Assembly: GCA_018067055.1 (NCBI GenBank)
Contig: JAGPVK010000376.1
Span: 1-9,797, forward strand
Length of the DNA stretch: 9,797 nucleotides
Reading direction: 5' to 3'
DNA from: Sphingomonadales bacterium
GTDB taxonomy: Bacteria; Pseudomonadota; Alphaproteobacteria; Sphingomonadales; Sphingomonadaceae
This document shows, in pieces, positions 1-6,547 of this stretch. The stretch's first letter is position 1. The number at the start of each line of letters is the position of its first letter. The position numbers and the translations under genes are program-made. The notes beneath the pieces were generated by a model. The model did not search any database and was not told where the DNA came from. It saw only the letters and a program-made list of their open reading frames with translations.

Positions 1-174
1 TACTGGCTGTTCAATCTCTGGTGGATGCAGTCTGATCGCTGCATTGACGCCACAATTTGCAGCAGTGATGGGATGCTGGCAATGTCGATTGGCGCAGCCG
101 TCGGTTTATTCGGCAGTTTTTTCGTTGGCATGACCACCGCGATATTGTGGATAAACTGGCGCAAAAAGAAATGA
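1..174 (+). CDS. C-terminal end of a small membrane protein upstream of trmD (partial)
   Basis: Reading frame 1 is open from the window edge to a TGA at 172-174, giving 57 residues; the start lies outside the window. It ends in a hydrophobic stretch (from about [14 protein letters not shown] through TTAILWI) followed by a basic tail WRKKK, which looks like a last membrane helix with a cytoplasmic end. The stop overlaps the trmD start as ATGA at 171-174, an arrangement typical of translationally coupled genes in one operon. In many proteobacteria rimM precedes trmD, but this sequence does not resemble the RimM C-terminus. I do not recognise the family. The frame could be chance, but the hydrophobicity, the length without stops and the ATGA overlap argue that it is real. 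Confidence 0.55.
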   Translation, partial: YWLFNLWWMQSDRCIDATICSSDGMLAMSIGAAVGLFGSFFVGMTTAILWINWRKKK

Positions 175-1022
175 CCTTCACCGCCCAAATCCTGACCCTC
201 TACCCGGAAATGTTCCCCGGTCCGCTCGGCACATCGCTGGCGGGCAGGGCGCTTTCGGAGGGGAAGTGGTCGTGCGACACCATCAACCCGCGCGATTTTA
301 CCACCGACAAGCATCGCAGCGTGGATGACACGCCGGCGGGCGGCGGGGCCGGTATGGTGCTGCGGGCGGATATCATGGCGGCGGCGCTCGACCATGCGAT
401 TGAGCGGATGAAAAAAAAGGTAGCGGCACAAATCTCCGTTCGTCCTGAGCCTGTCGAAGGACCGGGTGACAGAGAGAGCGATGCTTCGACAAGCTCAGCA
501 CGAACGGTAGCGCTCCCAACAAAAACTCCCATCCTCGCCATGACCCCGCGCGGCAAACCGCTCACCCAGGCCCGCGTCCGCGAAATCGCGTCCGGTCCCG
601 GCGTCACCATAATCTGCGGCCGTTTCGAGGGCTTTGACGAGCGCCTGTTCGATGCCCGCGACATCGAGGAAGTGTCGATCGGCGACTATATCCTGTCCGG
701 CGGAGAAATGGGCGCGCTGGTGCTTTTAGATGCTTGCATTCGGCTGCTTCCCGGGGTAATGGGCGCGTCTTCTAGCGGAGATGACGAGAGTTTCGAGAAC
801 GTTATTCTGGAATATCCGCAATATACCCGACCTCAAATATGGGAAGGGCGCATCATCCCTGAAGTCTTGCGATCGGGGGATCATGCGAAAATAGCTGCTT
901 GGCGGAAACAAAGGGCAGAGGAAGATACACGGCTAAGGCGGCCGGATTTATGGGAGCGTCACAGGGACACTCCGGATCAGTCGCCCTCTGGTGCGCAGGA
1001 AAAAGATAAAGATAAGGAATAG
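171..1022 (+). CDS. trmD: tRNA (guanine-N1)-methyltransferase TrmD, with a repeat-derived insertion
   Basis: TrmD is a cytoplasmic enzyme that uses S-adenosylmethionine to methylate G37 next to the anticodon, preventing +1 frameshifting. The 283-residue protein shows family landmarks: the N-terminal ILTLYPEMF, the GGGAGMVL loop (about 57-64), and LAMTPRG followed by LTQ (122-133). The trefoil-knot SAM site follows: [13 protein letters not shown] (147-159) and [11 protein letters not shown] (169-179), then the PQYTRP segment (216-221). I chose ATG 171, not the in-frame GTG at 147, because it forms an ATGA overlap with the upstream gene and the protein then begins at the conserved part. Residues 89-112 are encoded by a 72-bp palindromic repeat and do not belong to the family; they fall in a variable stretch before LAMTPRG. 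GC is about 66-68% before nt 720 and about 52% after it. rplS follows after 3 bp. Confidence 0.96.
   Translation: MTFTAQILTLYPEMFPGPLGTSLAGRALSEGKWSCDTINPRDFTTDKHRSVDDTPAGGGAGMVLRADIMAAALDHAIERMKKKVAAQISVRPEPVEGPGDRESDASTSSARTVALPTKTPILAMTPRGKPLTQARVREIASGPGVTIICGRFEGFDERLFDARDIEEVSIGDYILSGGEMGALVLLDACIRLLPGVMGASSSGDDESFENVILEYPQYTRPQIWEGRIIPEVLRSGDHAKIAAWRKQRAEEDTRLRRPDLWERHRDTPDQSPSGAQEKDKDKE
436..507. repeat. REP-like palindromic element inside trmD
   Basis: Two 26-bp arms (436-461 and 482-507) are inverted copies matching at 23 of 26 positions, separated by 20 bp. The left arm begins ccgttcgtcctgagcctgtc and the right arm ends in cacgaacgg. The unit is 72 bp, a multiple of three, and stays open in the trmD frame, encoding SVRPEPVEG and then a Ser/Ala-rich run ending in SSART. 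I remember this palindrome and the VRPEPVEG peptide as recurrent in sphingomonad genomes, mostly between genes; that is memory, not a search. The element would fold into a long hairpin in DNA or mRNA. Confidence 0.85.
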
Positions 1023-1025
1023 GTC

Positions 1026-1415
1026 ATGAACCTGATTCAAACATTGGAAAAAGAAGCCGTCGACGCTTTCATCGCGTCCAAGGAAATCCCCGAATTTCGC
1101 GCTGGTGATACGCTGCGCGTCGGTGTTCGCGTCGTCGAAGGCGAGCGCGTTCGTACCCAGAATTTCGAAGGTGTGTGCATCGCACGGACCAATCGCGGCA
1201 TGGGCTCCAACTTCACCGTACGCAAAATGTCGTTCGGCGAAGGCGTTGAGCGCGTATTCCCGCTCTACTCCCCGAACATCGAAAGCATTACCGTGGTTCG
1301 CCGCGGTATCGTACGTCGCGCGAAACTTTACTATCTGCGCGGCCGTACTGGTAAGCGGGCCCGTATTGCGGAACGCCGTTTGAACCAGCCTACGAAAGGC
1401 ACCGAAGCCAAATAG
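1026..1415 (+). CDS. rplS: Large ribosomal subunit protein bL19
   Basis: bL19 lies at the interface of the 30S and 50S subunits. The 129-residue product has the family's full length and pattern: an N-terminal helix [13 protein letters not shown], then [16 protein letters not shown] (about 24-39), [32 protein letters not shown] (about 64-83), [10 protein letters not shown], and the basic [17 protein letters not shown] segment. It starts 3 bp after the trmD stop with an AAGGA ribosome-binding site at 1014-1018, inside the trmD coding end. The trmD-rplS order is conserved in proteobacteria and supports both calls. The gene ends at a hairpin terminator, so it is the last cistron of the translation operon. 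Confidence 0.98.
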   Translation: MNLIQTLEKEAVDAFIASKEIPEFRAGDTLRVGVRVVEGERVRTQNFEGVCIARTNRGMGSNFTVRKMSFGEGVERVFPLYSPNIESITVVRRGIVRRAKLYYLRGRTGKRARIAERRLNQPTKGTEAK

Positions 1416-1436
1416 ACTTCGCTTCACCAGAGTTTC

Positions 1437-1475
1437 AAACAGCCGGTTCTCCAAATCAGGAAAACCGGCTGTTTT
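1437..1475 (+). terminator. Rho-independent terminator after rplS
   Basis: A perfect 12-bp inverted repeat, aaacagccggtt (1437-1448) and aaccggctgttt (1463-1474), encloses a 14-base loop and runs into a short T stretch (1472-1475). It lies 21 bp past the rplS stop and 25 bp before the asd start. It therefore closes the trmD-rplS operon and implies that asd has its own promoter or depends on read-through. The A-rich left edge means it could also work on the minus strand. Confidence 0.85.
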
Positions 1476-1499
1476 ACTATTAGCCACAGGAAAAGTTTC

Positions 1500-2525
1500 A
1501 TGGGTTACAAAATTGTAGTTGTCGGCGCGACGGGCAATGTCGGGCGCGAAATGCTCAACGTCTTGGCAGAGCGCGAATTCCCCTATGACGAGATTGCAGC
1601 CGTCGCCTCCTCGCGCTCGCACGGCAGCGAGATCGAGATCGGTGACACCGGCAAGATGCTCAAGGTTCAGAATATCGAGCATTTCGATTTCGCTGGCTGG
1701 GACATGGCCTTGTTCGCCGCCGGTTCCGCCGCGACCAAGATATATGCACCCAAGGCCGCTGCCGCCGGCTGCGTGGTGATCGACAACAGCTCGCTCTACC
1801 GCATGGATCCGGACGTGCCGCTGATCGTGCCGGAAGTGAATCCGGAAGCCATCGACGGCTACAAGAAGCGCAACATCATCGCCAATCCCAATTGCTCGAC
1901 CGCGCAGATGGTCGTTGCGCTGAAGCCGCTGCACGATGCCGCGACGATCAAGCGCGTTGTTGTCTCGACCTATCAGTCGGTCTCCGGCGCCGGCAAGGGC
2001 GGCATGGATGAACTGTTCGAACAGTCGCGCGCGATCTTTGTGGGTGATCCAAAGGAAAACCACGTTTTCACCAAGCAGATCGCGTTCAACGTGATCCCGC
2101 ATATCGACGTGTTCCTCGACGATGGCTCGACCAAGGAAGAATGGAAGATGGTGGTCGAGACCAAGAAGATTCTCGATTCCAAGATCAAGGTCACCGCGAC
2201 CTGTGTGCGTGTGCCGGTATTCGTCGGCCACAGCGAATCGATCAACATCGAATTCGAAAACGAGCTGTCCGCTTCGGATGCCCAGAAAATCCTGCGCGAT
2301 GCGCCCGGCATCATGCTGGTCGATAAGCGCGAGGACGAAGGCTATGTCACCCCGGTCGAATGCGTCGGCGACGGCGCCACCTTCATCAGCCGCGTGCGCG
2401 AGGACCCGACGGTTGAAAATGGCCTGAATATCTGGTGCGTCAGCGACAACCTGCGCAAGGGCGCGGCGCTCAATGCCGTGCAGATTGCCGAACTGCTGGG
2501 CCGAAAGCATTTGCAGAAGGGCTGA
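1500..2525 (+). CDS. asd: Aspartate-semialdehyde dehydrogenase
   Basis: The enzyme reduces 4-phospho-L-aspartate to L-aspartate-4-semialdehyde with NADPH. This is the branch point to lysine/diaminopimelate, threonine and methionine, so it is cytoplasmic and normally essential. The 341-residue protein has the N-terminal nucleotide-binding loop GATGNVGREM (9-18) and the catalytic cysteine C132 in NPNCSTAQ. It also has STYQSVSGAGKGG (156-168), CVRVPVFVGHSES (235-247) with the expected Arg237 and His244, and the C-terminal SDNLRKGAALNAVQIAELL. All key residues are present and the length is normal. The ATG at 1500 is preceded by AGGAAAAG. The gene is convergent with emrB and its stop codon directly touches the emrB stop with no spacer. 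Confidence 0.97.
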   Translation: MGYKIVVVGATGNVGREMLNVLAEREFPYDEIAAVASSRSHGSEIEIGDTGKMLKVQNIEHFDFAGWDMALFAAGSAATKIYAPKAAAAGCVVIDNSSLYRMDPDVPLIVPEVNPEAIDGYKKRNIIANPNCSTAQMVVALKPLHDAATIKRVVVSTYQSVSGAGKGGMDELFEQSRAIFVGDPKENHVFTKQIAFNVIPHIDVFLDDGSTKEEWKMVVETKKILDSKIKVTATCVRVPVFVGHSESINIEFENELSASDAQKILRDAPGIMLVDKREDEGYVTPVECVGDGATFISRVREDPTVENGLNIWCVSDNLRKGAALNAVQIAELLGRKHLQKG

Positions 2526-4079
2526 TCACTCCATCAATGGTGCTGCTGTCGCTCCCGGTTTGGGCTTCTGCAACAGCAGCACCAGCGGGATGACGGCAAT
2601 CGTGACCCACATCATCGCCCAATAATCATCCAGATAGGCGATCATCGCGGCCTGTTTGTTGATCAGCGCATCGGCCAGCATCAGGGCCTGATCGCCCAGG
2701 CCCTGGAACCGGTCGGCGGTGCTGGCATCGATATTGTTGATCGTCGAGCTCGTGATGTGGGACGTCAGATCGCTGTGACTGGTCTGGATATTTCGGCCGA
2801 GCAGAGCGGAGGCGATCGAAATGCCGACCGATGCGCCGATACTGCGGAACAGGTTGAGCAGGCTTGAGCCATCGGTCCGCAGATGCGGCGGCAGGGAAGC
2901 GAAAGCCAGTGTGTTCAGGGGAATGAAAACCAGTCCCATGCCCAGCCCTTGCACCAGGCCGCTGACCACAAAGGGTCGCCAGTCCATCTCCATCGACCAT
3001 TGGCTCATCTGCCACATCGAAAAGGCCGCAATCGAAAAGCCGGTCCCGACCAGCAGCCTGGCATCCACTTTCCCGACCAGCCTGCCAGCCACCGCCATGC
3101 TGAGCAGGATGCCAACGCCGCGCGGTGCCAGCAACAGACCGGTGTCGATGACCGGATAGCCGTAGAGATTCTGCATCATCGGTGGCAATAATGCCATATT
3201 GGCGAACATCACGATGCCGATGACGATCATGAAGAACAGGCTGGTGGCAAAACTCCGGTTGGCCAGCATTTCACGCGCGAATAACGCGGTTTTCGACGTC
3301 GCCATTTGCACCCCAAATATCCAGAAGGCAGCGATTGCAATCGCCGCTTCGATGCGGATTTCCCAGCTGTCGAACCAGTCCAGCTGGGTCCCTCGATCGA
3401 GCAATAACTGCAGGCTTCCCAGTCCGACGGCGAGCGCCCAGAAACCGAGATGATCGAATTTTCGCCTGACCACCCGCTTGTGCGGGAGCAACATCCACAG
3501 GGCCGTGATGGTCGCTATTCCAATGGGCACGTTGACGTAGAAACACCAGCGCCAGCTGTAATTTTCGGTCAGCCAGCCACCAATGATCGGTCCCATGATC
3601 GGTCCGATCATGATTCCCATGCCCCAAATCGCCATGGCACGGGCGTGGCGCTCTGGCGGATTGATATCGAGCATGACGGTTTGGGCCAGAGGCGCTATAA
3701 ACGCCCCGCTGATGCCCTGCAAAATCCGGAAGGCGACCATCTCCTCAAGGCTGGTTGCCAGTCCGCACAGCATCGAAGCCAGTACAAAACCGCCAACCGA
3801 AATCAGGAACAATTGCCGTCCGCCGATCCGGTCGGCGAGCCAGCCAGTGATCGGCATCGCCATGGCGGAGGCGATAATATAGCTGGTCAGCACCCAGGTC
3901 ACGCTGTCCAGTGAAGCGCCGAGGCTGTTCTGCATATGCGGCAGCGCAACATTGGCGATGGTCGAGTCAAGGATCTGGATGATCGAGGCACCCATGACGG
4001 CCACGGTCAGAAGTGCGCGGTTTACGGGGGTGATGCTGATTTCTGGTGCGGAACCGGCAGCAGCCGCGACGCTTGCCAT
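2526..4079 (-). CDS. emrB: MFS multidrug efflux pump of the DHA2 (EmrB/QacA) type
   Basis: A 517-residue inner-membrane drug:proton antiporter with the length and helix-rich character of the 14-helix DHA2 group. Visible motifs are LDSTIANVALPHMQ in helix 1 (about 37-50), motif A as GWLADRIGGR (79-88), and the helix-5 antiporter motif around GMGIMIGPIMGPIIGGW (153-169), followed by SWRWCFYVNVPIG (175-187). The polar stretch near QTSHSDLTSHITSS in the C-terminal part fits the large loop before the last helix seen in EmrB relatives. Its ATG overlaps the stop of the adaptor gene as TAATG, so the two are probably translated together, with AAGGG about 7 bases upstream. Family knowledge: EmrB works with an EmrA-type adaptor and an outer-membrane TolC-like channel, which is not encoded here. 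The substrate cannot be read from sequence. Confidence 0.94.
   Translation of the reverse strand: MASVAAAAGSAPEISITPVNRALLTVAVMGASIIQILDSTIANVALPHMQNSLGASLDSVTWVLTSYIIASAMAMPITGWLADRIGGRQLFLISVGGFVLASMLCGLATSLEEMVAFRILQGISGAFIAPLAQTVMLDINPPERHARAMAIWGMGIMIGPIMGPIIGGWLTENYSWRWCFYVNVPIGIATITALWMLLPHKRVVRRKFDHLGFWALAVGLGSLQLLLDRGTQLDWFDSWEIRIEAAIAIAAFWIFGVQMATSKTALFAREMLANRSFATSLFFMIVIGIVMFANMALLPPMMQNLYGYPVIDTGLLLAPRGVGILLSMAVAGRLVGKVDARLLVGTGFSIAAFSMWQMSQWSMEMDWRPFVVSGLVQGLGMGLVFIPLNTLAFASLPPHLRTDGSSLLNLFRSIGASVGISIASALLGRNIQTSHSDLTSHITSSTINNIDASTADRFQGLGDQALMLADALINKQAAMIAYLDDYWAMMWVTIAVIPLVLLLQKPKPGATAAPLME
2538..2584. repeat. 12-bp inverted repeat at the 3' end of emrB, near the asd/emrB junction
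   Basis: tggtgctgctgt (2538-2549) and acagcagcacca (2573-2584) are perfect inverted copies around a 23-base loop. The repeat lies inside the last coding part of emrB, just past the asd stop. It lacks a T-tract in either direction. It could help end transcription between the two abutting convergent genes, or it could be a by-product of CTG leucine and GCA/GCG alanine codons. Confidence 0.35.
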
Positions 4080-5194
4080 TATTTGCCCTTGGAGCGGATA
4101 TCGACGGTCACTTCGGTCGACAGACCGGCGATCAACGGGCGCGGTGACGCCTCGTCAATGGCGATGCGCACCGGAACGCGCTGGGTAACCTTCACCCAGT
4201 TGCCAGTGGCATTTTGTGCCGGCAATACCGAAAACTCGCTGCCGGTTCCGGCGCCGATACTCTCGACATGGCCTTTCAGCTTTACATCCGGATATGCGTC
4301 AAACCTGATTTCGGCTTGTTGCCCGACTCGCATTTGGTCCAGGTCGGTTTCCTTGAAATTGGCTTCCACCCAGCTGTTCTTGTCGGCAACAATGGTCAGG
4401 GCGGGCAGTCCGCTGACCATCATCTGGCCAATCTGAAGACGATCGGCCTGTGCGACCCGCCCGGAGGATGGAGCCCGCACGACCGTACGGGACAGGTTCA
4501 ACTGCGCCTGATCCCGTTGCACCTTTGCTGCGGCGATCGCCGGATTTTCACCCGGCATTGACCGCGCATTGGCAGCGAAACTTTGCGATTCGGCAGCATC
4601 GGCCTGGGCCTGACGCAGTCTTTCGCGCGCCTGCTCGACCGCATGCTGGGCGGCTTCAAAGTCGGCCTTGGTAGTGAAGCCGCGTTGCATAAGCGCTCGT
4701 TGCCGCTCGAACGTGGCCTGGGCAAAGGAGATATCTTCGCGGGCGGCCGATATGTCGACGCTGCTTCCCGCAGCCGTTGTGCGCAAGGCCTGAACCTGTA
4801 CTTCGGCAGCGGCGATCGCGGCATTGGCCTGTGCCAGTGCGATTTCAAAGGGAGCCGGGTCGATCCGGAACAGGATGTCGCCTTCCTTCACCAGGTCATT
4901 GTCGCTTATATCGGTTGCGATAATTCTGCCACCCACTTCGGCGGCGACCGAAACCCGGTCCTGCTGGACATAGGCATTATCGGTGGACACGCTTTGTCCG
5001 CTGGTCAGCCAGATATATCCGCCAACGGCGATCAGCGCCAGCGGTACAAGCGCCATGACGATCCAGCGGCTCCAGCGACGCTGGGGCTTGCTCGACGGAA
5101 CGCCATCGGCAGGCGTCTCGTCCTTGTCTTCTTCGGGCAGGGCGCTCGACGATTCATATGTTTCGGACAAATCTTCGGATTTTAGCATATCCAT
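4079..5194 (-). CDS. emrA: EmrA/HlyD-family membrane fusion (periplasmic adaptor) protein
   Basis: The adaptor links the MFS pump in the inner membrane to an outer-membrane channel. The 371-residue protein has an acidic cytoplasmic N-terminus and a basic patch QRRWSRW. One membrane helix follows (about 44-64), then the first half of the lipoyl/barrel region TDNAYVQQDRVSVAAEVGGR (71-90) and VKEGDILFRIDP (102-113). A long alanine/glutamine-rich stretch (about 115-235) fits the coiled-coil hairpin. The second lipoyl half is VVRAPSSGRVAQADRLQIGQ, and a beta-barrel domain follows with VEANFKETDLDQMRVGQQ. The start was set at 5194 because its ATG overlaps the marR stop as TGATG; an ATG two codons later is possible. 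It is the middle gene of marR-emrA-emrB. The family call is firm; the substrate is unknown. Confidence 0.94.
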   Translation of the reverse strand: MDMLKSEDLSETYESSSALPEEDKDETPADGVPSSKPQRRWSRWIVMALVPLALIAVGGYIWLTSGQSVSTDNAYVQQDRVSVAAEVGGRIIATDISDNDLVKEGDILFRIDPAPFEIALAQANAAIAAAEVQVQALRTTAAGSSVDISAAREDISFAQATFERQRALMQRGFTTKADFEAAQHAVEQARERLRQAQADAAESQSFAANARSMPGENPAIAAAKVQRDQAQLNLSRTVVRAPSSGRVAQADRLQIGQMMVSGLPALTIVADKNSWVEANFKETDLDQMRVGQQAEIRFDAYPDVKLKGHVESIGAGTGSEFSVLPAQNATGNWVKVTQRVPVRIAIDEASPRPLIAGLSTEVTVDIRSKGK

Positions 5195-5646
5195 CAGGCC
5201 GCCTGTTCCGGTTGTTTTACATCAGATGCCTTGCGCGACAGGTTCTGACGCATGCGCTCGACAAGGTCGGCGAGTTGCGCGCGTTCATCGGCAGTCAGTC
5301 CGTCCTGTGCGGTCTCGGTCAGCATCGCCGAAGCGGTGCGCAATTCGTCGATCAACGGCAATGACTTTGCTTCAAGATAGAGACACCAGGCTCTGCGATC
5401 GTCAGGATCGCGCCGGCGGCTGAGCATGCCGGCATCGGCCAACCGGTCGATCATTCGCGACAGGGTGATCGGTTCTACTTCCAGGAATTCCGCCAGTTTA
5501 ATCTGGTTGGTGCCCTCGTTGCGCGCAAGATAGGCAAGCAGTCGCCATTGCAGCGCGGTCACGCCGCTATGTCGCATGCGTTCGTTCAACTCGCGCCGGA
5601 ACAACCGCGCAGTATCATGTATCAAAAATCCGATAGCTTCGCTCAT
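5194..5646 (-). CDS. MarR-family transcriptional regulator
   Basis: A 150-residue winged-helix regulator, normal for MarR proteins, which bind palindromic operators as dimers and usually release DNA on binding a phenolic or other small ligand. Visible parts are the N-terminal dimerisation helix (SEAIGFLIHDTARLFRREL), helices around VTALQWRLLAYLARNEG (29-45), the helix-turn-helix with recognition helix EPITLSRMIDRLADAG (58-73), the wing RRRDPDDRRAWCLYL (77-91) and a C-terminal dimer helix. I chose ATG 5646 because MSEAIGF fits the family start. The frame extends to a TTG at 5682, but those codons lie in the promoter region and across an operator arm. No clear Shine-Dalgarno precedes 5646, and the candidate -10 box is only 7 bases away, so the mRNA may be leaderless. 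It is first in the operon with the pump genes and is probably their repressor. Confidence 0.92.
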   Translation of the reverse strand: MSEAIGFLIHDTARLFRRELNERMRHSGVTALQWRLLAYLARNEGTNQIKLAEFLEVEPITLSRMIDRLADAGMLSRRRDPDDRRAWCLYLEAKSLPLIDELRTASAMLTETAQDGLTADERAQLADLVERMRQNLSRKASDVKQPEQAA

Positions 5647-5727
5647 AAGTGGATATATAATAGCAATGCTTACTAATCGCAATCACTATGTGCTTGCGAA
5701 GATTGCAATCGGAGTTACGATAAGGAA
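5647..5727. promoter_or_regulatory. Divergent promoter region between the marR operon and the isomerase-like gene
   Basis: In this 81-bp AT-richer spacer each direction has a plausible sigma-70-like pair. Minus strand: TTGCGA (5682-5677), a 17-base spacer, then TATATA (5659-5654). Plus strand: TTGCGA (5694-5699), a 16-base spacer, then TACGAT (5716-5721). Both predicted transcription starts fall at or within a few bases of the start codons (5646 and 5728). An exact 10-bp palindrome, gattgcaatc, lies at 5701-5710. The promoter assignments are inferred from pattern only. Confidence 0.5.
5677..5699. promoter_or_regulatory. Candidate MarR operator: 23-bp imperfect palindrome
   Basis: The left half tcgcaatca (5677-5685) and right half tgcttgcga (5691-5699) are inverted copies at 8 of 9 positions around a 5-base centre, ctatg. 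Size and symmetry fit a MarR dimer site. It sits directly upstream of the marR operon, and each arm contains the proposed -35 box of one of the two divergent promoters. One bound dimer could therefore block both. Inference from symmetry and position. Confidence 0.5.
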
Positions 5728-6375
5728 ATGACATTACAAGCAGACGTCTTCTGGTCCTTCCGTTCTCCGTACAGCTATCTGGCGACACGACGTTATGTTG
5801 CGCTGACCGAGCAATATGATCTGCAGATCAACCAGCGCTTCGTTTATCCGCTGGCGATCCGGGAACCGGATTTTTTCGAGAAAAACCACCCCAACTGGCT
5901 CGGCTACACGTTTCGCGACATGTTCCGCGTGGCCCAGCATATGGGAATTCCGATGGCACCGCCCAATCCCGATCCGATCGTGCAGGATATTGCGACCCGC
6001 AAGATCGCTGCCGAACAACCCTATATTTTCGAACTGACCCGGATGGGGCAGGCGGCTTCGCGGCGCGGCAAGGGGCTGGAATTTGCCAATGAAGTGTCAC
6101 AACTGATCTGGGGCGGGACCGCTGGCTGGAACGAAGGGGACCATCTGGAAAAGGCTGCGGAGCGCGCCGGTCTGGACCTGACCGAACTCCGGGTGGAAGC
6201 CTCAACCCAGTCGGAAGGACTGGACGCCGAAATCGCCGACAATCAAAAAGCGCTGGAAGCAGCCGGTCATTGGGGCGTGCCGACTCTGGTATTCGATGGC
6301 GAGCCGTTTTTCGGTCAGGACCGGATCGAACTGGCGGTCTGGCGGATGAAGCAGAAAGGTTTGGCCGAGCGCTAG
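5728..6375 (+). CDS. DsbA-fold protein, 2-hydroxychromene-2-carboxylate isomerase-like
   Basis: A 215-residue thioredoxin-fold protein of the DsbA/HCCA-isomerase (kappa-GST-like) family. The N-terminal FWSFRSPYSYLA (8-19) matches the family's SPYSYL signature, where a serine (S13) takes the place of the redox cysteine of DsbA. There is no CxxC motif, so a thiol-disulphide oxidoreductase role is unlikely. The HWGVPTLVFDGEPFFGQDRI segment near the C-terminus carries the expected cis-proline (P185). Known members isomerise 2-hydroxychromene-2-carboxylate in naphthalene breakdown using glutathione, but no other aromatic-degradation gene is visible here, so the substrate is open. There is no signal peptide, so it is cytoplasmic. 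It diverges from marR and may share its operator. AAGGAA touches the ATG at 5728, which is too close for a normal Shine-Dalgarno. Confidence 0.88.
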   Translation: MTLQADVFWSFRSPYSYLATRRYVALTEQYDLQINQRFVYPLAIREPDFFEKNHPNWLGYTFRDMFRVAQHMGIPMAPPNPDPIVQDIATRKIAAEQPYIFELTRMGQAASRRGKGLEFANEVSQLIWGGTAGWNEGDHLEKAAERAGLDLTELRVEASTQSEGLDAEIADNQKALEAAGHWGVPTLVFDGEPFFGQDRIELAVWRMKQKGLAER

Positions 6376-6547
6376 ATTTTCAACCTTTCCTACATCGGTT
6401 TGCAGCGTTAGGCTGCGCCTGAAACCCGCAAATTATCTTTGTCCAGACCAGGAGTTCTAAACCACGAAATCTGGATATCGATAAGCGCGAACCAAATGCC
6501 TTCATTGGCCCGAACTTTGACAAACTTTGGATTGTGAGAACTAACTG
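6376..6547 (+). other. 172-bp intergenic region before the alpha/beta hydrolase gene
   Basis: I see no coding frame of note. A weak interrupted hairpin (ggtttgcagc at 6397-6406 paired with gctgc and aaacc up to 6426) lacks a T-tract, so termination there is doubtful. A consensus-like -35 hexamer TTGACA lies at 6517-6522, but no good -10 box stands at the right distance before the ATG at 6548. The promoter of the following gene is therefore uncertain. Confidence 0.35.

Noticed and set aside
147..170. A GTG start for trmD eight codons upstream
   Set aside because: The ATG at 171 overlaps the preceding stop as ATGA and begins directly at the conserved TrmD N-terminus; the extra residues MDKLAQKE look like out-of-frame reading of the upstream gene.
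436..507. The trmD inverted repeat as a transposon end, CRISPR repeat or terminator
   Set aside because: It is a single hairpin unit with no transposase, no repeat-spacer series and no T-tract, and it lies within an intact coding frame.
948..2510. A 520-codon open frame on the minus strand covering rplS and asd
   Set aside because: It lies antisense to two certain genes, spans their terminator, and its translation has the Asp/His/Arg-rich look of an antisense reading of GC-biased codons. It matches no family I know.
3450..3914. Plus-strand open frames of 100-166 codons inside the emrB and emrA genes
   Set aside because: They are antisense to clear membrane-transport genes, have no ribosome-binding site I can see, and their translations are low-complexity and unlike any protein family.
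5647..5682. A TTG start for the MarR regulator twelve codons upstream
   Set aside because: These codons cover the proposed -10 and -35 boxes and one operator arm, and MSEAIGF at 5646 is the typical family start.
5728..6375. The DsbA-fold protein as a periplasmic disulphide oxidase
   Set aside because: It has no CxxC motif and no signal peptide; the SPYSYL signature fits the isomerase/kappa-GST group instead.
6397..6426. A hairpin after the isomerase-like gene as a terminator
   Set aside because: The stem is interrupted by an unpaired 5-base stretch and has no T-run, so it is too weak to call.
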